Below are positions 26,050 to 33,675 of a stretch of 64,000 bases of DNA, in pieces. Source of the stretch: Bacteroidota bacterium. GTDB taxonomy: Bacteria; Bacteroidota; Bacteroidia; Sphingobacteriales; Sphingobacteriaceae. A program made the translations under genes and the position numbers. Every line of letters starts with the position of its first letter. Position 1 is the first letter of the stretch. The notes beneath the pieces were generated by a model. The model had not been told where the DNA came from and made no database searches. It saw only the letters and a program-made list of their open reading frames with translations. The DNA lies in contig JABDFM010000003.1 in assembly GCA_013286565.1 (NCBI GenBank), forward strand, positions 1 through 64,000, in the 5' to 3' direction.

Positions 26050-26604
26050 ATGAACTACAAAGATCTTAAGTGGAAAAAACTTTCCTCTCACTACTTACAT
26101 AAAGGCCCCTGGGCCACGTTACGGTCTGACCGTTGCGAAATGCCCAGCGGCCACATTGTTGAAGATTATTATGTATTAGAGTACAGTAACTGGGTAAACG
26201 CGGTTGCTATTACCGAAGATAATAAAGTTCTAATGGTGCATCAATATCGCCATGCGGCAGGTATTGTTTCGCTCGAGATCCCCGGCGGGGTAATTGATGA
26301 TGGCGAAACCCCCGAACAAGGTCTGCGCCGCGAGCTATTGGAGGAAACCGGCTATCAGTTTGATGATTTTGAATTGTTGTGCACGGTGTATGCCAATCCC
26401 TCAACCGCAAACAATCATACCTATTGCTACCTGGCCCGTGGCGGTAAAAAGGTGCAGGAACAAAAGCTGGATGAACAGGAAGAGATTGTAGTAGAGACTT
26501 TCACCATCCCTGAAGTAAAACAGTTATTAGCCGATAACAAAATAGCCCAGGCTTTGCATTGCACTGGTTTATTTTACGCCTTGATCAAACTCGGGGAGCT
26601 ATAA
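26050..26604 (+). CDS. Nudix hydrolase (ADP-sugar pyrophosphatase type)
   Basis: 184-residue Nudix enzyme. The complete Nudix box runs from Gly80 to Gly101: Gly80, Glu86, Arg94-Glu95, Glu98-Glu99 and Gly101, the residues that bind magnesium and cleave a nucleoside diphosphate linked to X. The N-terminal beta strands (WATLRSDRCEMPSG) and the preceding HQYRHAAG segment are as in ADP-ribose/ADP-sugar pyrophosphatases, which is the most likely activity. No operon partner. Confidence 0.9.
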   Translation: MNYKDLKWKKLSSHYLHKGPWATLRSDRCEMPSGHIVEDYYVLEYSNWVNAVAITEDNKVLMVHQYRHAAGIVSLEIPGGVIDDGETPEQGLRRELLEETGYQFDDFELLCTVYANPSTANNHTYCYLARGGKKVQEQKLDEQEEIVVETFTIPEVKQLLADNKIAQALHCTGLFYALIKLGEL

Positions 26605-26606
26605 AA

Positions 26607-27062
26607 TTAATCCGGACAGTTCCCTGTACGTATATCGTAAAATACAGAAACGATCTTCCAACCAATGTTTGTTTTCATCAATTGGAAAACATCGATGCCA
26701 CAATGACTGAATTTTTTGCCTAAATAAAATTTATAAGGCGCCCAAACAGTGGCAATATTATTGTTGATGTTGATGTCTCCAAAAGTTACCCTCTCATCAT
26801 AAACATCTTTGTGCGGCGTTCCTATAATTTTTATAAAATCATCTGCTTTTATCATCGCTAAAGAATCATTGCGGCCCTTCCTGGGATGTAACGACTGTAT
26901 GATCATGTCATCATTTATGGTATATCTCATCTCGGTGGTATCCGCATTGCGCATTGTTTCAAAAAAGCGATTGATTACTTTCTTCACCGTATCGCTTTGT
27001 GTTTGGCAAAAAGCAGGGGCTGATGAAGCCATTAGCAAGCAGATGATGAATAATTTTTTCAT
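26607..27062 (-). CDS. Secreted NTF2/SnoaL-like protein
   Basis: 151-residue protein with a signal peptide (MKKLFIICLLMASSAPAFC) and a cone-shaped NTF2-like domain similar to DUF4440/SnoaL_3 members: INRFFETMRNADTTEMRYTI at the start and IATVWAPYKFYLGKKFSHCGIDVFQLMK in the middle. Such domains bind small ligands or act as simple enzymes; no catalytic residues can be singled out. It converges with the Nudix gene, leaving 2 bases between stops. Confidence 0.8.
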   Translation of the reverse strand: MKKLFIICLLMASSAPAFCQTQSDTVKKVINRFFETMRNADTTEMRYTINDDMIIQSLHPRKGRNDSLAMIKADDFIKIIGTPHKDVYDERVTFGDININNNIATVWAPYKFYLGKKFSHCGIDVFQLMKTNIGWKIVSVFYDIRTGNCPD

Positions 27063-27070
27063 GATGAAGG

Positions 27071-27103
27071 TTGATTAATGTTAGTACAATTTAAGTAAAT
27101 TTG
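27071..27103 (+). promoter_or_regulatory. Promoter of the DUF433 gene
   Basis: TTG (27071-27073), 22 bases, then TAAATTTG (27096-27103): a full Bacteroidota promoter. The -7 element ends three bases before the ATG at 27107, so the mRNA should be leaderless. Confidence 0.55.
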
Positions 27104-27106
27104 TAT

Positions 27107-27301
27107 ATGTCACAAGTTGATTATAAAAATTACATAGAAATTGATCCGGGTATCAGATTTGGCAAACCTGTTATAAAAGGCACGCGCATTACTGTTTACG
27201 ATGTTTTGCAATGGCTGGCCTCTGGTTTAACCCACGAACAAATACTCAGCGATTTCCCGCAATTAGATGAACAGTCTATATTAGCATGCCTTGCTTATTG
27301 A
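27107..27301 (+). CDS. DUF433 antitoxin-like protein, C-terminally short
   Basis: 64-residue DUF433 (VapB-type) protein: IEIDPGIRFGKPVIKGTRITVYDVLQWLASGLT and LDEQSILACLAY are family signatures of a small winged-helix domain, usually paired with a PIN-like DUF5615 toxin. Here the frame stops right after CLAY, where relatives go on for roughly ten more residues. No toxin gene follows: a hairpin repeat and a long inverted repeat come next. It is an orphan or a remnant of a toxin-antitoxin pair. Start at ATG 27107, not TTG 27101. Confidence 0.75.
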   Translation: MSQVDYKNYIEIDPGIRFGKPVIKGTRITVYDVLQWLASGLTHEQILSDFPQLDEQSILACLAY

Positions 27302-27309
27302 CGAGCTAA

Positions 27310-27342
27310 AGATTTACGAAGTTTTTAAAACTTCGTAAATCT
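27310..27342. repeat. ACTTACGAAGT-type hairpin, copy 2
   Basis: Perfect 15-base inverted arms (27310-27324 and 27328-27342), the variant core being ATTTACGAAGTTT. It begins 8 bases after the DUF433 stop. Confidence 0.8.
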
Positions 27343-27355
27343 GTTCAAAACCAAG

Positions 27356-27449
27356 TGTCATTTCGAACGAGGAACGAGGAGAAATCTTAAACAAGCGAAA
27401 AGGCTACCTGCATGTAGTTTAAGATTTCTCTCTATCATTCAAAATGACA
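27356..27449. repeat. GAACGAGGAACGAGG inverted-repeat element, copy 1
   Basis: The ends TGTCATTTCGAACGAGG and TCATTCAAAATGACA, with AAATCTTA / TAAGATTT inside, are inverted copies around a variable middle. Two more copies are at 44872-44965 and 55831-55925. All lie between genes. Confidence 0.85.
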
Positions 27450-27454
27450 ATAAA

Positions 27455-27485
27455 AAAACGCCATTGCTTTTGGCAACAGCGTTTT
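27455..27485 (-). terminator. Rho-independent terminator of dnaA
   Basis: An AAAACGC...GCGTTTT stem with an inner TTGC/GCAA stem is followed, on the minus strand, by a run of T. It lies 25 bases after the dnaA stop. Confidence 0.7.
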
Positions 27486-27509
27486 ACTATGCTTATTGTA
27501 ATAGTCAAG

Positions 27510-28937
27510 TTACGACATCTTCAACTTCTTCTGTATATCGGCTACGTAGCCTTTAAATTTTTTATCCGTATCGATTAGGTCCTCAACAGTCTGGCAGGCA
27601 TAGATCACTGTGGAGTGGTCGCGGCCACCGAAGAAGCTGCCGATTGACTTTAGTGAACTTTTGGTATGGGCTTTAGCCAGGTACATGGATATCTGCCTTG
27701 CTTGTACAATTTCGCGCTTGCGGGTTTGTGATTTTACCATTTCTATGGGCACTTCAAAATACTCACAAACCAGGCTCTGGATGTACTCCATTGAGATTTC
27801 TTTGGAAGAGTTCTTCACAAAGTTTTTTAACATTTGTTTAGCCAGGTTCAGGTCGATCTCCTTGCGGTTCAATGTTGATTGTGCCAGCAGGGATACCATC
27901 GCACCTTCCAGTTCGCGCACGTTGTTATCAATGTTATGGGCCACATATTCAACCACATCATTTGATAGCTCGATACCATCCTGGTATATTTTATTTTTAA
28001 GGATAGCCATGCGGGTTTCCAAATCGGGCACCTGCAAATCAGCCGAAAGGCCCCATTTAAAGCGGGATAATAAGCGTTCTTCCAAACCGGCCAGATCCTT
28101 AGGCGCTTTATCAGAAGTGATAATTACCTGCTTGCCTGATTGGTGTAAATGATTGAATATATGGAAAAAGAAATCCTGTGTTTTTTCCTTCCCGGCAAAG
28201 TTGTGCACATCATCCATGATCAGCACATCAATGGCCTGGTAAAAGTTCACAAAATCATTAATATTATTATGCTTAAGCGCATCTACAAACTGCTGGGTAA
28301 ATTTTTCGCAGGATACATACAGCACTAATTTATCCGGTAGTTTAACCCTTATCTCGTTGCCGATAGCCTGGGCCAAATGCGTCTTACCCAAACCAACGCC
28401 GCCGTATATCATTAATGGATTGAATGAAGTACCACCTGGTTTAGCTGCCACGGCATACCCTGCCGAACGGGCCAAGCGGTTGCAGTCACCCTCCACGAAA
28501 TTTTCGAAAGTGTAATTCTGGTTAAGCTGTGGATCTACATTCAGTTTCTTCAAACCCGGTATTACAAAAGGATTTTTAATATCCTTGTTAATAGAGATAG
28601 GGACAGGCATCGACTGATTTTTAGATTCGGCACCGTTTCCGTTAGAAGGCATATTAGTAGTATATGGTTTACTCGATGAGGACTGCTCCACAACAATGTT
28701 ATACTCTAAACGTCCTTCTTCCCCAAGTTGTTTTTTGATTGTTTTACGCAGGAGGCCTACATAATGTTCTTCCAGCCATTCGTAGAAGAACAAACTCGGA
28801 ACTTGTATTGTAAGGACGCTTCCTTCCATTCTCAAAGCTTTGATCGGTTCGAACCAAGTCTTAAAGCTTTGTGCTGGTATGTTATCTTTAATGATTTGAA
28901 GGCAGCTATTCCAAACGTTAGTACAAGTTTTATCCAT
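27510..28937 (-). CDS. dnaA: Chromosomal replication initiator DnaA
   Basis: 475-residue DnaA, the ATP-dependent initiator that binds oriC and melts it. Domain I spans about 1-80 (WNSCLQIIKDNIPAQSFKTWF). A low-complexity linker follows to about 135, then AAA+ domain III with Walker A GGVGLGKTH (179-187) and Walker B VLIMDDVHNF. Domain IV carries the DNA-recognition motif GGRDHSTVIYACQTVE near residue 440. It is monocistronic with its own terminator. The usual neighbour dnaN is absent, as is common in this phylum. Confidence 0.97.
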   Translation of the reverse strand: MDKTCTNVWNSCLQIIKDNIPAQSFKTWFEPIKALRMEGSVLTIQVPSLFFYEWLEEHYVGLLRKTIKKQLGEEGRLEYNIVVEQSSSSKPYTTNMPSNGNGAESKNQSMPVPISINKDIKNPFVIPGLKKLNVDPQLNQNYTFENFVEGDCNRLARSAGYAVAAKPGGTSFNPLMIYGGVGLGKTHLAQAIGNEIRVKLPDKLVLYVSCEKFTQQFVDALKHNNINDFVNFYQAIDVLIMDDVHNFAGKEKTQDFFFHIFNHLHQSGKQVIITSDKAPKDLAGLEERLLSRFKWGLSADLQVPDLETRMAILKNKIYQDGIELSNDVVEYVAHNIDNNVRELEGAMVSLLAQSTLNRKEIDLNLAKQMLKNFVKNSSKEISMEYIQSLVCEYFEVPIEMVKSQTRKREIVQARQISMYLAKAHTKSSLKSIGSFFGGRDHSTVIYACQTVEDLIDTDKKFKGYVADIQKKLKMS

Positions 28938-29369
28938 ATAGTTTTTATTAAAATCTTGATTTACAAGCCTGCAGCTATACTTCCTATGAGGCCGCTACGG
29001 AACATCGAATATTCGAAAAAAAACCTAATTAAAAAATTAAATTTCAAATTTTTATTGAATAATTTCATAATATATTAAAGGATATTGTTGCCGGTTTAAT
29101 AAATAAAATATTATATTATGCACCAAATCTCAATAGTGGGCGCAATGCTCTAAAAAACCCATTTTTATATTTCCACCACGCTTTTTAATCACTTATTATT
29201 CTATTTGACATTCTTTTTACGTTATCGATCTCGCAATTGTTGAGCCCCAAAAGATATAATAAAAGTTAATTTTTTATTAATAGAAGTAATAATTTATTAA
29301 TATGAAATTTTAAGTCGTTACAACAAGGGCTTTCTCATCATCAGGCAGGGAGATCAATGCCACAAATTA
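28938..29369. other. AT-rich intergenic region upstream of dnaA
   Basis: 432 bases without a gene. It holds very AT-rich stretches (29030-29115, 29268-29313) and one near-match to a DnaA box (TTATGCACC, 29116-29124). No cluster of TTATNCACA boxes is visible, so I do not call an origin. Most of it is probably the dnaA control region. Confidence 0.5.
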
Positions 29370-30917
29370 TCAGTATTCGCCAAATACGGCGCGCAGTGCG
29401 TCCGCAATTTCTCCTAAAGTAGCATAGCTTTCTACTGCGGTCAATATAAAAGGCACCAAGTTTTGCTGCCCTTTAGCCGCTGCTGAGAGTTGCGCCAGCG
29501 CATCATTAACAGCCGGGTTATTTCTCTCAATTTTTAGTTTGACCAATTTATCGATCTGCATCTTCCGGATGGAGTCATCCACCCTGAACACATTTTCGGC
29601 TGGCGCTTCTGTTTGGGTAAAGCGGTTTACCCCTACTATCACCTTTTCGCCGCTTTCAATATCATTCTGGTATTCGTAAGCCGACTTGGCGATCTCCTGC
29701 TGAATATAATCCTGCTCAATGGCTTTTACCGCGCCGCCCATAGCGTCTATTTTGTCGATATACAATTGCGCGGCTTTTTCCAGTTCATCCGTAAGCGCCT
29801 CAATAAAGTACGAGCCCGCTAATGGATCAACCGTATCGGTCACCCCGCTTTCAAACGCGATGATCTGCTGGGTACGTAAAGCGATTTTAGCTGCTGCTTC
29901 CGTGGGTAACGACAATGCCTCGTCATAACCGTTGGTATGCAGGGATTGCGTACCGCCAAGCACAGCTGCCAGTGCCTGTGTGCTTACCCGTACAATGTTG
30001 TTCATCGGTTGCTGCGCCGTTAAGGTTGAGCCACCGGTTTGGGTATGGAAACGCAGCTTTTGCGCACCGGCATCCGTAGCTCCCAATCCTTTGGTGATAT
30101 GCGCCCACATTCTCCGTGCCGCCCTGAATTTGGCTATTTCCTCGAAGAAGTTATTGTGGCAATTAAAAAAGAAGGACAATCTTTTGGCAAATACATTTAT
30201 ATCCAACCCTTTGGCCAAGGCAGCCTGCAAATAGGCTTTGCCATTGGCCAGGGTAAAAGCCAACTCCTGAACAGCTGTTGATCCCGCTTCGCGGATATGA
30301 TAGCCGGAGATAGAAATAGTGTTCCACTTAGGCACTTCTTTACTGCAAAATTCAAACACATCCGTAATGAGCCGCATGGAGGGCCCCGGCGGATAGATAT
30401 AAGTGCCACGGGCGGCATACTCCTTTAATATATCGTTCTGTACTGTGCCGGATAGTTGTGCAAGATCAGCCCCTTGTTTTTTTGCTAACGCGATATACAT
30501 GGCCAGCAGGATAGGCGCGGTAGCATTGATGGTCATGGAGGTGGTGATGTTTTTCAGCTCGATGCCGTCGAACAATATTTCGATATCCTTTAACGAATCA
30601 ATGGCAACACCAACCTTGCCCACTTCGCCCTCGGCAAATTCACTGTCCGAATCATAGCCGATCTGTGTAGGCAGGTCAAAAGCCACCGACAGGCCCATGG
30701 TGCCCTGTCCAAGCAGGTAATGATAGCGTTTGTTTGATTCTTCGGCGGTTGAAAAACCGGCGTACTGGCGCATCGTCCAGGGTTTGCCCCGGTACATATC
30801 CTTCTGTATGCCGCGGGTAAACGGAAATTCCCCCGGCAGTTCATTCATCGCCGATGGCTGGCAATAAACTTCCTTGATCTCTATACCAGAGGTGGTTTTA
30901 AATTTTTTGCCGGACAT
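29370..30917 (-). CDS. Acyl-CoA mutase large subunit (methylmalonyl-CoA mutase family)
   Basis: 515-residue catalytic barrel of the B12-dependent mutase family. Signatures are [20 protein letters not shown] at the start, [22 protein letters not shown] and the [18 protein letters not shown] segment. It ends without the C-terminal cobalamin-binding domain, so that must be a separate small protein, as in isobutyryl-CoA mutase or the split mutases. The partner is not in this window. Expected reaction: carbon-skeleton rearrangement of a branched or methylmalonyl-type CoA ester. Substrate not certain. Confidence 0.9.
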   Translation of the reverse strand: MSGKKFKTTSGIEIKEVYCQPSAMNELPGEFPFTRGIQKDMYRGKPWTMRQYAGFSTAEESNKRYHYLLGQGTMGLSVAFDLPTQIGYDSDSEFAEGEVGKVGVAIDSLKDIEILFDGIELKNITTSMTINATAPILLAMYIALAKKQGADLAQLSGTVQNDILKEYAARGTYIYPPGPSMRLITDVFEFCSKEVPKWNTISISGYHIREAGSTAVQELAFTLANGKAYLQAALAKGLDINVFAKRLSFFFNCHNNFFEEIAKFRAARRMWAHITKGLGATDAGAQKLRFHTQTGGSTLTAQQPMNNIVRVSTQALAAVLGGTQSLHTNGYDEALSLPTEAAAKIALRTQQIIAFESGVTDTVDPLAGSYFIEALTDELEKAAQLYIDKIDAMGGAVKAIEQDYIQQEIAKSAYEYQNDIESGEKVIVGVNRFTQTEAPAENVFRVDDSIRKMQIDKLVKLKIERNNPAVNDALAQLSAAAKGQQNLVPFILTAVESYATLGEIADALRAVFGEY

Positions 30918-31021
30918 GTTTGGTTAATTTCGGATTTCGAATGTTCAATTTCGGATTTTTTAATTCGTCATCTGTAGAAACTATTAGCCTAATTTCGAAA
31001 TCGAAAATTCGATGTTCGATA

Positions 31022-31552
31022 TTAAAAAAAAGCTTCCATATCTTCCCTGATAATATTAAGGGCGATATCATAAGGATTATCCTGTAGGTGGCTCAAATGG
31101 GCCAGCACGGTTTTGCTCAGTTCAAGTGCGGTTGCATTCTCGGGCAATGCTTTGATCGCGTTGTTGATCACGCTTAGTGTATCATCCTTCACCCGCTTAA
31201 CCAACGTCCATGCCCTGCTGCTCACATAAATTTGCTGGGTGATATTATGCTGAAACTCGTTCCGTATTTCGGCCACCACCATACTGTGCAGTTCAGCAGC
31301 CGACCCTGCCGAGCCACTTAGTCTGATCAGCAGGTTAGCGGGATTAACTCTTTCCACAAACAGCACGATGCGTTCATAAGCCTGGAAACGCAGGGGCAGG
31401 GTTTGATTGCTGATGGTCTTTTTCAGTTCCATTAGCTGTACCTGTTCCGACCGGTCGAGGTACGGTTTCAACAGATAAAAAGCTACATAAATGACGCCGA
31501 CGCCGGCAATAGTGAGTTTTACAATATCCAGTAAAAGATTTGGTATCTGCAT
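31022..31552 (-). CDS. Membrane-anchored protein, unknown function
   Basis: 176-residue protein with one N-terminal membrane segment (LLLDIVKLTIAGVGVIYVAFYLL) and a helical cytoplasmic part beginning RSEQVQLMELKKTISNQTLP. The remaining helices (FQAYERIVLFVERVNPANLL, VVAEIRNEFQHNITQQIYV) look like a conserved Bacteroidota-specific family, but I cannot name a function. The gene lies between the mutase and the Fe-S gene and diverges from the latter. Confidence 0.75.
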   Translation of the reverse strand: MQIPNLLLDIVKLTIAGVGVIYVAFYLLKPYLDRSEQVQLMELKKTISNQTLPLRFQAYERIVLFVERVNPANLLIRLSGSAGSAAELHSMVVAEIRNEFQHNITQQIYVSSRAWTLVKRVKDDTLSVINNAIKALPENATALELSKTVLAHLSHLQDNPYDIALNIIREDMEAFF

Positions 31553-31614
31553 TTGATTAATGTTAGGCCGGGGTCATAAATAATTGTTCGGAAACAAAAC
31601 TCTGCAATTTACCT

Positions 31615-31622
31615 TATATTTG
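31615..31622 (+). promoter_or_regulatory. -7 element before the Fe-S assembly gene
   Basis: TATATTTG matches TAnnTTTG, 20 bases before the ATG. The nearest upstream TTG is 28 bases away, outside the usual spacing. Confidence 0.4.
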
Positions 31623-31642
31623 TATAGTTAATTTAAAATAAG

Positions 31643-31996
31643 ATGAGTACTGCTGTTGACAATGCAATGGCTCCGGTAAGTTTTACCGAAGGCGCCGTAA
31701 AAGAATTGAATAAATTAAAAGATCAGCAAGAGTTGGGCGAGGATTTCGGTCTGCGTGTTGGTGTTGAAGGCGGTGGTTGCTCAGGCATGACCTATATTTT
31801 AGGTTTCGACCAGAAAAAAGACGGCGACCAGGAGCATTATATCAATGGCATCAAAGTTTATATGCACAAAGCGCACGGTCTGTACCTGGCCGGTATGCTG
31901 ATCGATTTCCAGGATGGATTAAATGCACGCGGGTTTACCTTTAATAACCCCAACGCTGCAAGCACTTGTGGCTGCGGCACTTCGTTTTCGGTATAA
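31643..31996 (+). CDS. A-type iron-sulfur carrier (IscA/ErpA/HesB family)
   Basis: 117-residue Fe-S cluster assembly protein. The three cluster-ligand cysteines are present: Cys46 in VEGGGCSGMTY, and Cys109 and Cys111 in the C-terminal STCGCGTSF. Such proteins carry 2Fe-2S or 4Fe-4S clusters from the scaffold to target enzymes in the cytoplasm. It is monocistronic, with a clean terminator 25 bases downstream. ErpA and IscA cannot be told apart here. Confidence 0.94.
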   Translation: MSTAVDNAMAPVSFTEGAVKELNKLKDQQELGEDFGLRVGVEGGGCSGMTYILGFDQKKDGDQEHYINGIKVYMHKAHGLYLAGMLIDFQDGLNARGFTFNNPNAASTCGCGTSFSV

Positions 31997-32021
31997 GGTA
32001 GATTTATATAAGATTTTTGAA

Positions 32022-32051
32022 AAGCATCCGCCAGTTGGCGGATGCTTTTTT
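32022..32051 (+). terminator. Strong rho-independent terminator
   Basis: A perfect 11-base stem AAGCATCCGCC / GGCGGATGCTT with an AGTT loop, followed by TTTTTT, 25 bases after the Fe-S gene. Confidence 0.9.
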
Positions 32052-32098
32052 GTTTTGGGGTATTTTTTGATATCTTCAAATAATTGGTTGAATTATTA

Positions 32099-32151
32099 GA
32101 TTGCAAATCCCTTGTAGATAACCTATATTATAGAATTCGAATTAGCATGCT
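32099..32151. repeat. REP-like unit 3 (degenerate)
   Basis: AGATTGCAAATCCCTTGTAG followed by ATTATAGAATTCGAATTAGC: the two-part plan of the REP units at 10310 and 12211 with several changes. It lies 15 bases before the AT-rich orphan gene. Confidence 0.5.
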
Positions 32152-32166
32152 AAAACCCGTTTTTTT

Positions 32167-32892
32167 ATGAGCAGGAAAATCATTATTCTTAGTTTAATTG
32201 CTGTTTTAGCTTTGTTTTTTGGAATAAAACTAAATAACTTCATAATTGGCCAAAAGATATTGGGAGATTACACCTCAATCAATTCTGCGTATTTAAAAAT
32301 CAAGCCGGTAAAACGAGATATAAGACATGGAATTGCAGTTGCTTCTTTATATTCTTCATTAGCTGGAATTAAATTTAATATTCCCAAAACTGATACTTTT
32401 AAGACATTTAAACTAAGGGAAGTTTATAGAGCCTTCTATTTCGCGGATAGCTCAAAACTTAAGGTTTTTAAAGATTCCATCAACATGGATTTTATTCAAA
32501 TCTTAAGTTCAATAAAACATTCTAATAATAACATTATAGGAAATTATATTAGAGGCAATAAGGTCACCTCAAATTTCGATCTGCTCTTGTTAACCTATAA
32601 TAAAACGCCGACTAATATTTCTTTTTTTAACCTCTCTAAAGAAAATACGATAATACAGTATACCTTTCTAAAGCTAAAAGATTTGTGTGCCAGATCTGGT
32701 GAAGAAAAGGCATTTTACTATTTTAATTTAAAGAATATAAAAGGGTTTCAATACGGCAGTCCAAAACCAAGGTGGATTACCCAAGTAGATATCTATACAA
32801 ATAAAGGAGAGAAATATTTATTGGTATTCACCGGATTTAAGCAGGAACAAATTGACTATATAATAGCATCCATTAATGATTCATTACAATGA
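32167..32892 (+). CDS. AT-rich orphan protein, unknown function
   Basis: 241-residue protein with one N-terminal hydrophobic segment (IIILSLIAVLALFFGIKL), either a signal anchor or an uncleaved signal peptide; the rest would be extracytoplasmic. No known domain is recognised. Composition is clearly more AT-rich than neighbouring genes, and codon choice favours A and T. It is bracketed by REP-like units (32099-32151 and 32898-32973) and followed by a transposase remnant, so it may have been acquired. The frame is intact and of normal length, so it is probably expressed. Confidence 0.65.
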   Translation: MSRKIIILSLIAVLALFFGIKLNNFIIGQKILGDYTSINSAYLKIKPVKRDIRHGIAVASLYSSLAGIKFNIPKTDTFKTFKLREVYRAFYFADSSKLKVFKDSINMDFIQILSSIKHSNNNIIGNYIRGNKVTSNFDLLLLTYNKTPTNISFFNLSKENTIIQYTFLKLKDLCARSGEEKAFYYFNLKNIKGFQYGSPKPRWITQVDIYTNKGEKYLLVFTGFKQEQIDYIIASINDSLQ

Positions 32893-32897
32893 AACCC

Positions 32898-32973
32898 GTT
32901 AGTCCGGATTTATAAGCACGATAGTCCGGATTTATAATTCCGGACTAAAAAAGCAGCGGATTTGCAATCCGCG
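32898..32973. repeat. REP-like unit 4 (upstream of the transposase remnant)
   Basis: GTTAGTCCGGATTTATAA, a second TAGTCCGGATTTATAA, TTCCGGACTAA and GCGGATTTGCAATCCGCG. It contains two overlapping hairpins and ends 22 bases before the transposase start. Confidence 0.75.
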
Positions 32974-32995
32974 TATAAATGCCCCATATTTATGT

Positions 32996-33599
32996 ATGGG
33001 ATTCAAATACACTATAACCACCAACGAAAAATATTTTTTAACCCTGACAGTTGTTGACTGGATAGATGTTTTTACAAGAAAAGAACTTTGCGGGATCGTT
33101 ACAGATTCATTAAAGTTCTGCCAGCAAAACAAGCTACCTGCAAATTTATGCCTGGTGCCTCATGCCAAGCCATTTGCATTTGGTTGTCGCTGTTGAAAAT
33201 GAACAAAGCAGCCTTTCGGATGTAATGAGGGATTTTAAGAAATATACCTCCAAGCTAATTGTAAAAACGATCAGTGAGATTGCTGAAAGCAGGAGGGATT
33301 GGTTGTTAAATCATTTCGCTTATGCCGGTAAGTATAACCCGAAGATCAAAGATTATAAATTCTGGCAGGATGGCTTGCATTCGATAGAACTGACAAGTTC
33401 GAAATTCATAGATCAAAAAATAAATTATATACATCAAAATCCTGTTGAGGCCGGGATAGTATTTCGGGCCGAAGATTATGTTATGAGTTCGGCCGTGCAA
33501 TATGCTGGTGAATATAATGCCCTGCTTGAAGTGATAATAATTGAGGATTTAAATATAGGTAGATCGGGTATGAGTACGGGGATTGCAAATCCCCGGTAG
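32996..33599 (+). pseudogene. REP-associated tyrosine transposase (RAYT), frameshifted
   Basis: Y1-type HUH transposase of about 200 residues. The first part (32996 to about 33134) reads FKYTITTNEKYFLTLTVVDW and RKELCGIVTDSLKFCQQNK. The second, in the +1-shifted frame, continues YLQIYAWCLMPSHLHLVVAV, with the HUH pair in PSHLHL, then the probable nucleophile tyrosine in DFKKYTSK, KFWQDGLHSIEL and KINYIHQNPVEAGIV. Removing one base near 33134-33136 restores an uninterrupted protein. The C-terminal residues (TGIANPR) are read from the adjacent REP unit. Either a natural frameshift or a sequencing error. Confidence 0.82.
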
Positions 33600-33633
33600 T
33601 TTATTTAGTCCGGGATTGCAAATCCGGACTAAC
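33578..33633. repeat. REP-like unit 5 (downstream of the transposase remnant)
   Basis: GGGGATTGCAAATCCCC, then TTAGTCCGGGATTGCAAATC and CCGGACTAAC. It overlaps the last codons and stop of the transposase frame, as REP units do beside RAYT genes. Confidence 0.75.
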
Positions 33634-33675
33634 ATAATTTAAAGCACAATTCTTCAAAAACTAAATTTTAACAGC

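Noticed and set aside
28938..29369. Chromosomal origin next to dnaA
   Set aside because: Very AT-rich, but only one near-match to a DnaA box (TTATGCACC) and no cluster. GC skew over the whole chromosome would be needed.
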